Positions 36,897 through 46,201 of a DNA stretch of 64,000 nt are shown piece after piece (positions within the stretch are counted from its first letter, which is position 1; every line of letters starts with the position of its first letter). The notes beneath the pieces are model-generated. The model ran no database searches. It was not told the origin of the DNA and was given only the letters and a program-made list of their open reading frames with translations. The translations under genes and the position numbers were made by a program. Source of the DNA: Vallicoccus soli (GTDB lineage Bacteria; Actinomycetota; Actinomycetes; Motilibacterales; Motilibacteraceae); contig NZ_QZEZ01000007.1 in NCBI RefSeq assembly GCF_003594885.1, forward strand, positions 1 to 64,000, read 5' to 3'.

Positions 36897-38282
36897 TCAG
36901 GCGCGCGTGGCCCCGGTCACCAGCCAGGCGTCGGAGCGCCAGCGCAGGACGAGCGTCACGAGGCGGGCGAGCATGAAGCCGCCGAAGGCCCACCACAGGG
37001 CGCTCAGCCCCGCCGACGTCGCCGCGACGAGCAGGGCCAGGGGCGCGTACACGACGAGGGTCACCACGCCCGCCGCGGCGAGGTAGCGCCCGTCGCCGGC
37101 GCCGATGAGCACCCCGTCGAGGGCGAACACCACCCCGGCGACGGGCTGCTGCACCGCGGCCACGAGCAGGACCCCCGCGAGGAGGGCCTGCACGGCCGGG
37201 TCGGGGCTGAACCAGCCGTCGTACGCGGGGCGCAGCGCGACGACGAGCGCGCCGAGGACGGCGCCGCTCACCGCGCCCCAGCCCACCATGCGCCGGGTGG
37301 CGGCCCGCGCTGTGGCGACGTCGCCGGCGCCGAGGTGCCGCCCGACGAGGGCCTGCCCGGCGATGGCGACGGCGTCGAGCGCCAGGGCGAGCAGGCCCCA
37401 CAGCGCGAAGGCCACCTGGTGGGCGGCGACCGCCGTGTCGCCCTGGCGCGCGGCGACCCAGGTGGTGAGCAGGATCGCCGCGCGCAGGGTGAGGGTCCGC
37501 ACGAGCAGCGGCGCGCCGGCCGACGCCGCGGCCCGCGCGCCGGCCCAGGACGGGCCGAGCGGGGTGCCGGCGCGGCGGGCCCCGCGCACGACGATGCGCA
37601 GGAAGGTCGCGGCCATGGCGGCCTGGACGAGCACGGTCCCGAGGGCCGACCCCGCGACGCCGAGGCCGGCGCCGTGCACGAGGAGCAGGTTGAGCGGCGC
37701 GTTGACGGCCGCCCCGGAGGCCGCGACGACGAGGGGCGTCCGGGTGTCCTGCAGGCCGCGCAGCACGCCGGTGGCCGCGAGCACGAGCAGCATGGCCGGG
37801 ATGCCGGGGGCGCTGGCGAGCAGGTACGTGCGGGCGTGCCCGGCGGCTGCGCTCTCGGCGCCGAGCGCGCGCACGACGGGCCCGGCGGTCGCGGCGGCGA
37901 GCACGGCGAGGCCGGCGCCGAGGCCGGCCGCCAGCCACAGCCCGTCGACGCCCTGGCGCAGGGCGCCGGCGAGGTCGCCCGCTCCCACCCGGCGCGCCAC
38001 CGCGGCCGTCGTGGCGTAGGCGAGGAAGACGCACAGGGCCACGAGCGTGGTGAGGGCCGCGCCGGCCACCGCCACGCCGGCCAGCTGCGGCGTGCCGAGA
38101 TGGCCCACCACGGCCGTGTCGGCGAGCACGAAGAGCGGCTCGGCCACGAGGGCCCCGAAGGCCGGCACCGCGAGGCGCAGGATCTCCGCGTCCAGCGGGC
38201 TCGGCCGGGGTACGAGCCGGCGGGCGGCGGAGCGGCGCGCGGGGCCCGCGCCGGGCCGGGGGCTCGCCGGGGTGGTCGGCAC
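36897..38282 (-). CDS. MATE family efflux transporter (DinF-like)
   Basis: A 461-residue MATE transporter of the DinF/NorM class with about 12 helices (EILRLAVPAFGALVAEPLFVLADTAVVGHLG; VNAPLNLLLVHGAGLGVAGSALGTVL). It exports cationic compounds by antiport. The GTG at 38282 is likely leaderless: TACGAT on the minus strand (38295-38290) is 7 bp before it. Confidence 0.88.
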   Translation of the reverse strand: MPTTPASPRPGAGPARRSAARRLVPRPSPLDAEILRLAVPAFGALVAEPLFVLADTAVVGHLGTPQLAGVAVAGAALTTLVALCVFLAYATTAAVARRVGAGDLAGALRQGVDGLWLAAGLGAGLAVLAAATAGPVVRALGAESAAAGHARTYLLASAPGIPAMLLVLAATGVLRGLQDTRTPLVVAASGAAVNAPLNLLLVHGAGLGVAGSALGTVLVQAAMAATFLRIVVRGARRAGTPLGPSWAGARAAASAGAPLLVRTLTLRAAILLTTWVAARQGDTAVAAHQVAFALWGLLALALDAVAIAGQALVGRHLGAGDVATARAATRRMVGWGAVSGAVLGALVVALRPAYDGWFSPDPAVQALLAGVLLVAAVQQPVAGVVFALDGVLIGAGDGRYLAAAGVVTLVVYAPLALLVAATSAGLSALWWAFGGFMLARLVTLVLRWRSDAWLVTGATRA

Positions 38283-38674
38283 GGTAACGATCGTACGCCG
38301 CACCTGGTCCTTACCCGCCCGCCGGGACCGGCCGTCCGGCCGTCCCCTGGCCCGTCCACAGGCCGTGGACGCCGTGGGGGCAGCCCGTGCGGCGCGGCGG
38401 CCCCCCGCCCGGGCGCGCCGTCCCCAGCGCCGTCCCCAACCGCGTCCCCCGGCGCCCCCAGGGCGTCCCCAGCCTTCTCCACAGCCTGTGCACAGGGGTG
38501 GCGGGGAGGCGTTGGACCCCGTGGCCCGGCGCCGCCTAGCCTCCCGCGAGCGCCGCGGCCGGCAGCGCCCGCGGACCACGTCCGCGGACCTGTCGGACCC
38601 GGGACGTAGGACTGCTGCGCGAGCAGCGGACGAGCCGCCCGGGCGACCGGGCGCCGACGACGAGGGGGGAGCGC
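38283..38674. other. dnaB upstream region
   Basis: No gene is seen. It holds several words related to the DnaA box and inverted repeats: GTCCAC (38354-38359) facing GTGGAC (38365-38370), TTCTCCACA at 38475-38483, and the palindrome CCTGTGCACAGG at 38485-38496. A possible promoter follows, TTGGAC at 38512-38517 and TAGCCT at 38537-38542, spacing 19. Confidence 0.5.
38512..38542 (+). promoter_or_regulatory. Candidate dnaB promoter
   Basis: TTGGAC and TAGCCT with a 19-bp gap, 133 bp before the dnaB GTG and just after the CCTGTGCACAGG palindrome. The spacing is long for a housekeeping promoter. Confidence 0.4.
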
Positions 38675-40078
38675 GTGAGCGTCGCGCAGCTGCAGGGCGG
38701 GCACGGCGGTGACCTGCCGGAGCCGCGCGGCGGGCGCGACGGGGGGCGGGACGCGGCGTACGAGCGGGTCCCGCCGCAGGACCTCGCCGCCGAGCAGTCG
38801 GTGCTCGGGGCGATGCTGCTGTCGAAGGACGCCATCGCCGACGTCGTCGAGGTGCTGCGCGGCGGCGACTTCTACAAGCCGGCCCACGAGCTGGTGTACG
38901 AGGCGGTCCTCGACCTCTACGGCCGCGGCGAGCCGGCCGACGCGGTCACCGTCGTCGCCGAGCTCACCAAGCGGGGCGAGGTCGCGCGCGTCGGCGGCGC
39001 GCCCTACGTCCACACCCTCATCTCCACCGTCCCCACCGCGGCCAACGCCGGCTACTACGCGCAGATCGTGCGTGAGCGTGCCGTGCTGCGCCGGCTCATC
39101 GAGGCCGGCACGCGCATCGTGCAGATGGGGCAGGCCGCCGACGGCGGCGAGGCCGACGAGATCGTCGACCGGGCGCAGGCCGAGATCTACGCTGTGACGG
39201 AGCGGCGCACGTCGGAGGACTACGCGCCGCTGTCGGACATCATGGAGGGCGCCCTCGACGAGATCGAGGCGATCGGCTCGCGCGGCGGCGAGATGGTCGG
39301 CGTCCCCACCGGCTTCGCCGACTTCGACCAGCTCACCAACGGCCTGCACGGCGGGCAGATGATCGTCGTCGCGGCCCGCCCCGCGGTAGGCAAGTCGACG
39401 CTGGGCCTCGACATCGCCCGCTCGGCCGCGATCAAGAACCAGATGGCGACGGTGATCTTCTCCCTGGAGATGGGCCGCAACGAGATCACCATGCGCCTGC
39501 TCTCGGCCGAGGCGCGGGTGCCGCTGCACCACATGCGCAGCGGCACGATGAGCGAGGACGACTGGAACCGCCTGGCCCGGCGCATGGGCGAGGTCTCCGC
39601 GGCGCCGCTGTTCATCGACGACTCGCCGAACATGTCGATGATGGAGATCCGGGCCAAGTGCCGCCGGCTCAAGCAGCGCAACGACCTCAAGCTCGTCGTC
39701 ATCGACTACCTGCAGCTCATGAGCTCGGGCAAGCGGGTCGAGTCCCGCCAGCAGGAGGTGTCGGAGTTCTCCCGCGCCATCAAGCTGCTCGCCAAGGAGC
39801 TCGAGGTCCCCGTCATCGCGATCTCCCAGCTCAACCGCGGGTCCGAGCAGCGGACCGACAAGAAGCCGCAGATGTCCGACCTGCGCGAGTCCGGCTCCAT
39901 CGAGCAGGACGCCGACATGGTCATCCTGCTGCACCGCGAGGAGCTCTACGAGCGCGAGTCCCCGCGCGCGGGCGAGGCGGACTTCATCGTGGCCAAGCAC
40001 CGCAACGGCCCCACCGCCACGATCACCGTCGCCTTCCAGGGGCACTACTCCCGGTTCGTCGACATGGCCCAGATGTAG
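38675..40078 (+). CDS. dnaB: Replicative DNA helicase DnaB
   Basis: The 467-residue hexameric helicase of the replisome. The N-terminal domain (PPQDLAAEQSVLGAMLLSKDAI) is followed by the RecA-like motor with Walker A in AARPAVGKSTLGLD at about 232-245, Walker B LVVIDYLQLM, and the motif SQLNRGSEQR. The gene is intact, with no intein, whereas DnaB is a frequent intein site in actinobacteria. The GTG has GAGGGGGGA upstream. Confidence 0.97.
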   Translation: MSVAQLQGGHGGDLPEPRGGRDGGRDAAYERVPPQDLAAEQSVLGAMLLSKDAIADVVEVLRGGDFYKPAHELVYEAVLDLYGRGEPADAVTVVAELTKRGEVARVGGAPYVHTLISTVPTAANAGYYAQIVRERAVLRRLIEAGTRIVQMGQAADGGEADEIVDRAQAEIYAVTERRTSEDYAPLSDIMEGALDEIEAIGSRGGEMVGVPTGFADFDQLTNGLHGGQMIVVAARPAVGKSTLGLDIARSAAIKNQMATVIFSLEMGRNEITMRLLSAEARVPLHHMRSGTMSEDDWNRLARRMGEVSAAPLFIDDSPNMSMMEIRAKCRRLKQRNDLKLVVIDYLQLMSSGKRVESRQQEVSEFSRAIKLLAKELEVPVIAISQLNRGSEQRTDKKPQMSDLRESGSIEQDADMVILLHREELYERESPRAGEADFIVAKHRNGPTATITVAFQGHYSRFVDMAQM

Positions 40079-40207
40079 GGCAGGCGCCGCCGGCGGGACG
40101 GTCGCGGGCCACCCGATGCTCACGCACCGGTCGCCGGAGCCGGGTGACCGCCCGGTGCGACGGGGTACGGCGGTGCCGTCCAGCACCCGTCGAACCGAGG
40201 AGCCGTC

Positions 40208-40477
40208 GTGCCCCAGGTCCCGCAGCCCGTCACCGACGACAGCATCGCCGTCCGCCAGCTCTCGCACTACCAGTTCAGCTGGGTCGCGGGGGAGCCCGGC
40301 CAGCCCGGGACGTACACCCTGCAGCTCGTGCTCGACCAGGGCGCGTGGGAGGAGGTCCTCACGCTCGACCCGGACGACGCGGACAACCTGCAGGACCTGC
40401 TCACCGCGCAGGGGACCGTGCACTACGACGTGCGCCGGCGCGTCCTCATGTTCGGCGTGAAGCAGCCGGGCAGCTGA
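40208..40477 (+). CDS. Small conserved hypothetical protein
   Basis: An 89-residue protein with a clear fold-like pattern (RQLSHYQFSWVAGEPGQPGTYTLQLVLDQGAWEEVLTLDPDDADNLQDLL). It has no signal peptide or membrane helix. The GTG has GAGGAG upstream, 129 bp after dnaB. I do not recognise a function. Its strong hairpin terminator and good ribosome-binding site argue that it is a real gene. Confidence 0.75.
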   Translation: MPQVPQPVTDDSIAVRQLSHYQFSWVAGEPGQPGTYTLQLVLDQGAWEEVLTLDPDDADNLQDLLTAQGTVHYDVRRRVLMFGVKQPGS

Positions 40478-40496
40478 GAGCCCGGGCGACGTGGTC

Positions 40497-40533
40497 GACG
40501 GCGCCGGCCCCCGACGCGGGGGCCGGCGCCGTC
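40497..40533. terminator. Strong bidirectional terminator
   Basis: A perfect 16-bp stem, GACGGCGCCGGCCCCC / GGGGGCCGGCGCCGTC, with a 5-nt loop between convergent genes. Confidence 0.85.
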
Positions 40534-40565
40534 GTGCGTCCCGGCGACGGTGCGGCGACGGTGCG

Positions 40566-41435
40566 TCAGCCGCGGCTGCCGTACCGGCGCATGGTGAGCG
40601 GGCCGAACACGGCGACGAAGAGCGCCGACCAGCCCAGGACGAGCAGCACGTCGCCGCCGTCCGCCGTGCCGTGCATGAGCCCGCGCACGCCGGTGGCCAG
40701 GTGGCTGATGGGGTTGACGCCGACGACCGCCTCGAGCCAGCCGGGCATCGTCGCGGGGTCCACGAAGATGTTGCTGCCGAAGGTCAGCGGGAACAGCACC
40801 ATCATGCTCGTGCCCATGACGGAGTTCGGGGTGCGCAGCACGAGCCCGAGGTAGGTCCACGCCCAGCCGAGGCTGAAGGCGAAGACGAGCAGCAGCGCCA
40901 CCCCCGCGAGGACGCCCGCCACGCCCGCGTCCGGGCGGAAGCCCAGCACCACGCCGAGGACGACGACGATCGTCGAGGCCAGGGTGAAGCGCACCGCGTC
41001 GCCGAGCAGCGCGCCGACCATCGCCGAGGGGTGCCAGACCGGCAGCGAGCGGAAGCGGTCGAAGACGCCCTTCTCCCGGTCGGTGTTGAGCGCGACGCCG
41101 GTGTACATCGTGATCATGACGACGGTCTGCACGAGCACGCCCGGCAGGAAGTACTGCACGTACGCCGACACCGAGCCGGCGAGGGCGCCGCCGAACAGGT
41201 ACGTGAACATCAGCGTCGTGATGACCGGGAAGGCCGTCACGTCGAACAGCTGCTCGGGCACGTGCTTGATCCGCAGCAGCGCCCGCCAGCCGAAGGTCGC
41301 GGACGCGCGGGCGGCCGACGGCCGCGGCGGGCGCACTCCGCCGACGAGGGCGGCGTGCAGCGCCGCGGGGTCGTGGGGCTGCCCGCCCGCCGCGCTGCTG
41401 GTGCTGGTCGTGCTCGTCGTGCTCGTCGTGGTCAT
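40566..41435 (-). CDS. ABC-2 type permease (DrrB-like)
   Basis: A 289-residue membrane component with six helices and the family stretch [37 protein letters not shown] and the C-terminal [18 protein letters not shown]. It pairs with the ATPase upstream, overlapping it by ATGA. DrrAB-like pairs export antibiotics such as daunorubicin. A Thr/Ser-rich N-terminal tail is unusual. Confidence 0.88.
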   Translation of the reverse strand: MTTTSTTSTTSTSSAAGGQPHDPAALHAALVGGVRPPRPSAARASATFGWRALLRIKHVPEQLFDVTAFPVITTLMFTYLFGGALAGSVSAYVQYFLPGVLVQTVVMITMYTGVALNTDREKGVFDRFRSLPVWHPSAMVGALLGDAVRFTLASTIVVVLGVVLGFRPDAGVAGVLAGVALLLVFAFSLGWAWTYLGLVLRTPNSVMGTSMMVLFPLTFGSNIFVDPATMPGWLEAVVGVNPISHLATGVRGLMHGTADGGDVLLVLGWSALFVAVFGPLTMRRYGSRG

Positions 41436-42430
41436 GCCGGCACCTCCTCGGTGCGCTCGCCGTCCGCCTGGCGCGGTACGGACCCGTCGTGGGCGGTACG
41501 GCCGGTGAGGGCCAGGAAGACCTCGTCGAGGCTGGGCTGGCCGAGGGCGAACTGCGCGACCGCGAGCCCGGCGGCGTCGAGCGCCGCGAGCGCCCGCGCC
41601 ACCGGGGCGGCGTCGTCGCCGACGCGCGCGGTGAGGGCCGCCGGGTCCGCCGCCCGCTCGACGTCGACCCCGAGCTCGCGGACCAGCAGCTCGCGGGCCC
41701 GCTCCCGCTCGTCGGGGTGCAGGACGCGCACGTGCAGCGCCCCGGCGCCCACCGAGGCCTTGAGCTGCCCGGGGGTGCCCTCGGCGATGACCCGGCCGGT
41801 GTCGATGACGCTGATCCGGTCCGCGAGCTGGTCGGCCTCGTCGAGGTACTGCGTGGTGAGCAGCACCGTCGTGCCGGTGGCGACGAGCGCGCGGACGATG
41901 TCCCAGACCTGCCCGCGGCTGCGGGGGTCGAGCCCGGTCGTGGGCTCGTCGAGGAACACCAGGTCCGGGCGCACGACGATGCTCGCGGCGATGTCGAGCC
42001 GCCGGCGCATGCCGCCGCTGTACTTCTTGACCTGCCGGCCCGCGGCGTCGGTGAGGCCGAAGGCGGCCAGCAGCTCGTCGGCGCGGGCCTTGGCGCCGGT
42101 GCGGGAGTGCCCCAGCAGCCGGGCGAGCAGCAGGAGGTTCTCGCGGCCGGTGAGGTCCTCGTCGACCGAGGCGAACTGCCCGGTGAGGCTGACCCTGCCG
42201 CGCACGGCGTCGGCCTCGCGCACGACGTCGTGGCCGAACACCCGCGCGGTGCCGGCATCGGGGCGCAGCAGGGTGGCCAGCACTCGGATGGTCGTCGTCT
42301 TGCCGGCCCCGTTGGGGCCGAGGAAGCCGTGCACCCCGCCGGTGGGCACGCGCAGGTCGACGCCGTCGACGGCGGTCGTGCCGCCGAACCGCTTGACGAG
42401 GCCCTCGGTCTCGATGGCCGGGACGTCCAC
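41432..42430 (-). CDS. ABC transporter ATPase (DrrA-like)
   Basis: A 332-residue ATPase with Walker A GPNGAGKT at 38-45, the signature [10 protein letters not shown], Walker [13 protein letters not shown], and the H-loop region [17 protein letters not shown]. The C-terminal extension after the nucleotide domain is that of the DrrA subfamily. It forms an exporter with the overlapping permease gene. The substrate is unknown. Confidence 0.92.
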   Translation of the reverse strand: MDVPAIETEGLVKRFGGTTAVDGVDLRVPTGGVHGFLGPNGAGKTTTIRVLATLLRPDAGTARVFGHDVVREADAVRGRVSLTGQFASVDEDLTGRENLLLLARLLGHSRTGAKARADELLAAFGLTDAAGRQVKKYSGGMRRRLDIAASIVVRPDLVFLDEPTTGLDPRSRGQVWDIVRALVATGTTVLLTTQYLDEADQLADRISVIDTGRVIAEGTPGQLKASVGAGALHVRVLHPDERERARELLVRELGVDVERAADPAALTARVGDDAAPVARALAALDAAGLAVAQFALGQPSLDEVFLALTGRTAHDGSVPRQADGERTEEVPA

Positions 42431-42572
42431 GGCTCAGCCCTCCCGCTGCGGCGGGCTCGGGGCGGTGCTGGGGGGCTGCATCGGCGTCTCCTGGGGGACG
42501 GGCCGCGGCGCGGCCGCTCGAGGGGTGGACCCCCGGGACGTCCCGGACTCATCGCCCGGTCCGCGGTCGAGG

Positions 42573-43406
42573 TCACCCCGCCCGCACCCCGGCGGGGTCC
42601 GCCTCCTTGACCGCCTGGAGCGTGTACGTGTGGGGCAGCCGCCACGGCGCCTCGCGCAACCGCTTCTCGCCGCCCCCGACGTCCTCCATGAGCCCGGGCA
42701 GCGCGTCCCACGGGACGCTGTCGTGCTCCTGGAGCATCGTCAGCCGCAACCCCCGGGCGAGCAGGGCGGTGACGACCTCGCCGAGCCCGTGGTTCCACGT
42801 GGAACTGCGGGTGTGGGTGAAGCGCACGTCCGTCGCGACGTACGTGCCGTCCTCGTCCCACACGTCGGGCTCGACGCGCTCCACGTAGGGGTAGCGCAGC
42901 GCCAGCACCCCGTCGTCGCGCGCGTCGTCGAGCGCCCAGAGCACCGGGTGGGCCTCCCGCAGGAACAACCGGCCGCCCGGACGCAGCAGCCCGGCCACGA
43001 CCCCGGCCCAGCGCTCGACGGACGGCAGCCAGCACAGGGCGCCGATCCCCGTGTAGACGAGGTCGAACGCCCCGGCGCCGAGCACCTCGACCGCGTCGTG
43101 CACGTCCGCGTGCACGTACTCCACGGCCGGGCCGGCGGCCGCGGCGAGGCGACGGGCCTGCTCCACGGACGCGGCCGAGAAGTCCAGACCGGTCATCGTC
43201 GCGCCGCGCCGGGCCAGCGAGAGGGTGTCCGTCCCGAGGTGGCACTGCAGGTGGACCCCGCGCAGTCCGCTCACGTCGCCGAGCCGCGGCAGGTCGAAGC
43301 GGACCACGTCGGAGAGGTGCTCCGGGTCGTCGACGAACCGCGCGAGGCCGTAGTCCGGGGACGCGGCGTGCGCCGGCGCCCGCTCGTCCCACAGGGCGCG
43401 GTTCAT
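42573..43406 (-). CDS. Class I SAM-dependent methyltransferase
   Basis: A 277-residue methyltransferase. The SAM-binding start is GLRGVHLQCHLGTDTLSLARRGA with the acidic strand end TGLDFS; FDLVYTGIGALCWLPSVERW and LLRPGGRLFLREAHP follow. It resembles the 'LxCxxGxDTLSLARxGA' type found in many bacteria; the substrate is unknown. ATG 43406 gives MNRALWDERAP as start; an in-frame GTG at 43466 would add 20 low-complexity residues. A parS site lies within the gene around codon 203. Confidence 0.83.
   Translation of the reverse strand: MNRALWDERAPAHAASPDYGLARFVDDPEHLSDVVRFDLPRLGDVSGLRGVHLQCHLGTDTLSLARRGATMTGLDFSAASVEQARRLAAAAGPAVEYVHADVHDAVEVLGAGAFDLVYTGIGALCWLPSVERWAGVVAGLLRPGGRLFLREAHPVLWALDDARDDGVLALRYPYVERVEPDVWDEDGTYVATDVRFTHTRSSTWNHGLGEVVTALLARGLRLTMLQEHDSVPWDALPGLMEDVGGGEKRLREAPWRLPHTYTLQAVKEADPAGVRAG
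42791..42806. promoter_or_regulatory. parS site 3 (inside the methyltransferase gene)
   Basis: GGTTCCACGTGGAACT keeps the 14-bp palindrome GTTCCACGTGGAAC, 25.6 kb from site 2 and 42.4 kb from site 1. On the coding strand it reads Ser-Thr-Trp-Asn. Confidence 0.78.
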
Positions 43407-43657
43407 GGCCGACGCCTCGTCCCTGGCGGTGCCGCCGTCCCCGCTGCTGCCGCTCGTCGCCGTCACGCGCGCCAGCCTGCCAGCGCCGCCCCCCGCCCGT
43501 CCGCCGTGTCCGTCCCCACACCGCCGTGGTTCGCGTCGGGCGGGTCGCGCCGGGCAGCATGGAGGGACCGCACGGAGCCGTGTGACCGCACCACGCCCGC
43601 GTACCCGCACCGCCTCCCGTGACCCTCGCCGGGACCGGCGGCGCCCGGAGGACCCCC

Positions 43658-45061
43658 GTGACCCCTCGCCCGACCCTGCGCGCGCGCCGGCCCGCCGGCC
43701 TGCGCGTCCCGCGCCCGCTCGCACCGGCGGCCGCCGGTGCTCCCGCTTCCCCGCGCGCGCTGCGCGCCGCCACGACCGCCGTGTTCGCGCTCGACGGCGC
43801 GGTCTTCGGCAGCTGGGCCGCGCGGGTGCCCGACGTGGCCGCGCAGACCTCGGCCTCCCCGACCGCCCTGGGCGCTGCCCTGCTCTGCATCGGCCTCGGC
43901 GCGCTCGCGGCCATGCAGCTCACGGGTGCGCTGTGCGCGCGCCTGGGCGCCGGGCTCGTGAGCGCCGCCGCGGCGCTGGTGCTCTGCGCCGTGGCCGTGC
44001 TGCCGGGCCTCGCCGGGTCCGTGCCGCAGCTGTGCGCCGCCCTCGTGGTGTTCGGCGCCGCCAGCGGAGTGCTCAACGTCGCCATGAACAGCCTGGGCGT
44101 CCAGGTCGAGGCGCGGCGCGCCCGTCCCCTGCTGCCCTCGTTGCACGCGGCGTTCAGCCTCGGCGGCCTCGCCGGGGCCGTGCTCGGCGGCGCCGCCGGC
44201 CAGGTGCTGGGGGTCGCGCCCCACCTGCTGCTCGTCGCCGGCGTCGGCCTCGCCGTGGTCGCCGCGGCCGCACCCGTGCTGCTCCGCCTCGACGCCCGGC
44301 CGGGCGCCCTGCCGCGCGCTGGGGGGTCGGTGGGCGTGCGCGGGAGCCGCGCCGCCGCGCCCCTCGTCGCGCTCGGCGCCCTCGCGGGGTGCGCGGCGTA
44401 CGGCGAGGGCGCGGTGACGGACTGGGCCGCGCTGCACCTGCGCGAGACGCTGCACGCCGGGCCGGCCGTGGCTGCGGGCGGCTACGCCGGCTTCTCGCTG
44501 GCCATGGCCGTCGCGCGCCTGGCCGGCGGCGGCCTGGTGCAGCGCCTCGGCGCCGCGCCGGTGGTCACGGGCGGCGCGGTCCTGGCGGCGGGCGGCGCCC
44601 TGCTGGCCGCCCTCGCGCCGAGCGCCCCGCTCGCCCTGGCGGGCTTCGTCGTGGTCGGCCTCGGCCTGGCCAACGCGTTCCCGCTGGCCGTGGCCCGCGC
44701 GGGGGCGCGCGGGGGCGCCCGCGGCGTCGCGCTGTCCACCACCGTGGGGTACGCCGGGATGCTCGGCGGGCCGCCGCTGCTGGGCTTCGCGGCCGAGCGG
44801 GCAGGGCTCCCGGCGGCCCTCGCGTCCGTGGCGCTCCTCGCCGCCGCCGCGGCGGCCCTCGGGCCGGCCGTGGCCCCCGCCCCGCGCGCGCTGCTGCGCC
44901 CGCTCCGCACCGCCGTCGCCGCGCGGGTGCCCCGCCCGTCCTGGGACCCCGCGCGCGGCTACGTCCTCGACCTGCCGCTGCTGCTCGACGGGCGCGCGAG
45001 CGCGGTGCCCGCCCGTGCTCCGCGGCCGGCCGCCGAGGGCCTCGGGCTCCTGCTGGCGTGA
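43658..45061 (+). CDS. MFS transporter
   Basis: A 467-residue transporter with about 12 helices. ATTAVFALDGAVFGSWAARVPDVAAQ begins the family-like part; related proteins are annotated as FucP/YbjJ-type MFS permeases. The C-terminal ~50 residues are a soluble tail. I chose GTG 43658, which has GGAGG upstream; the frame is open from 43619. Divergent from the methyltransferase. Confidence 0.8.
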   Translation: MTPRPTLRARRPAGLRVPRPLAPAAAGAPASPRALRAATTAVFALDGAVFGSWAARVPDVAAQTSASPTALGAALLCIGLGALAAMQLTGALCARLGAGLVSAAAALVLCAVAVLPGLAGSVPQLCAALVVFGAASGVLNVAMNSLGVQVEARRARPLLPSLHAAFSLGGLAGAVLGGAAGQVLGVAPHLLLVAGVGLAVVAAAAPVLLRLDARPGALPRAGGSVGVRGSRAAAPLVALGALAGCAAYGEGAVTDWAALHLRETLHAGPAVAAGGYAGFSLAMAVARLAGGGLVQRLGAAPVVTGGAVLAAGGALLAALAPSAPLALAGFVVVGLGLANAFPLAVARAGARGGARGVALSTTVGYAGMLGGPPLLGFAAERAGLPAALASVALLAAAAAALGPAVAPAPRALLRPLRTAVAARVPRPSWDPARGYVLDLPLLLDGRASAVPARAPRPAAEGLGLLLA

Positions 45062-45074
45062 GCCCGGGCGGACG

Positions 45075-45124
45075 TTGACGCGTCAGCGTCTGCGGCGTAC
45101 CGTCGGCGTTGCTTGAACCCTCAA
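45075..45124 (+). promoter_or_regulatory. Promoter and operator of the DODA dioxygenase gene
   Basis: TTGACG at 45075-45080 and TACCGT at 45098-45103 are 17 bp apart, a classical housekeeping promoter layout. The -35 overlaps the palindrome TGACGCGTCA (45076-45085), and TTGAACCCTCAA follows the -10. These may be operator half-sites for a regulator. Confidence 0.6.
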
Positions 45125-45154
45125 CGATCTGCCCGCGCCGCACCGGGAGCCGCC

Positions 45155-46033
45155 GTGACCGCCCCTGCCCCCGCCGCACCCGCCGCGGCGTACGACGCGC
45201 TCCTCCCCGCGCTGCGGGCCGCGAGCGCGGCCCAGCCCGCCTGGACGCCGGACGACGGCCCGCTCCCGCCGGTCTACCTCAGCCACGGCGCGCCCCCGCT
45301 GCTCGACGAGGCCGGCTGGATGCGCTCGCTCGCCGCCTGGGCCCGCTCGATGCCCAGGCCGCGCGCCGTCCTCGTGGTGAGCGCCCACTGGGAGTCGGCC
45401 CCGCTCGCGCTCTCCGCGCCCGCCGCGGGCACCCCGCTCGTCTACGACTTCGGCGGCTTCGCCCGCCGCTACTACGAGCTGGAGTACGCCACCCCGGACG
45501 CCTCCGCCCTGGCCGCGCGGGTCGCGGCGGCGATGCCCGACGCCGAGCCGGTGCACCAGCACGGCTCGCGCGGGCTGGACCACGGCGCGTGGGTGCCGCT
45601 CATGGTGATGTACCCGCTCGGCGACGTGCCGGTCCTGCAGCTGAGCATGCCGACGCACGACCCCGCGCGGCTGCTCGCGCTCGGCGCCCGGCTGCGGCCG
45701 CTGCGCGAGGAGGGCGTGCTCCTCGTCGGCTCGGGTTTCATGACGCACGGCCTGCCCTTCCTCGGGCGCGAGCAGTGGACCCGCGGCGCCGTGCCGACCT
45801 GGTCGGCGGAGTTCGACGCGTGGGCCGCAGAGGCGCTCGCGCGCGGCGACGTCGACGAGCTCGCCGCCTACGCCACCCGGGCGCCGGGGATGCCGTACGC
45901 CCACCCGACGGTCGAGCACCTCAGCCCGCTCTTCGTCGCGCTGGGCGCCGCCTCCCGCCCGGACGCACCGGCGACGACGACCGTCGACGGCTTCTGGATC
46001 GGCCTGGCGAAGCGGTCCGTCCAGCTGGTGTGA
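45155..46033 (+). CDS. Class III extradiol dioxygenase (DODA/LigB family)
   Basis: A 292-residue protein of the 4,5-DOPA-dioxygenase family of non-haem iron enzymes. Metal-binding histidines are seen in YLSHGAPPLL, VVSAHWES and LDHGAWVPLM, with a further conserved His in GSGFMTHGL and PTVEHLSPL. The substrate in bacteria is usually not DOPA and remains open. GTG 45155 has GGGAG upstream; a TTG at 45113 would add 14 residues. Confidence 0.88.
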   Translation: MTAPAPAAPAAAYDALLPALRAASAAQPAWTPDDGPLPPVYLSHGAPPLLDEAGWMRSLAAWARSMPRPRAVLVVSAHWESAPLALSAPAAGTPLVYDFGGFARRYYELEYATPDASALAARVAAAMPDAEPVHQHGSRGLDHGAWVPLMVMYPLGDVPVLQLSMPTHDPARLLALGARLRPLREEGVLLVGSGFMTHGLPFLGREQWTRGAVPTWSAEFDAWAAEALARGDVDELAAYATRAPGMPYAHPTVEHLSPLFVALGAASRPDAPATTTVDGFWIGLAKRSVQLV

Positions 46034-46201
46034 GGTCGTCGCCGGTCGGCCCCAGGGTCGAGCGCGCCGGCCGACCGGGTCCTCGCGCGCCGGACGGGGC
46101 CGTCCCGCACCGGTGAGAGCGGGGCGGCGCGGCGGTCCACCCCGTGACCGAGCCCGGCGCCGCCGCTGCCCGGCGGCGGCACCCGACCCCGAGGAGCACC
46201 C

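Noticed and set aside
38675-40078. Intein in dnaB
   Set aside because: The helicase motifs are continuous and the length (467 residues) is normal.
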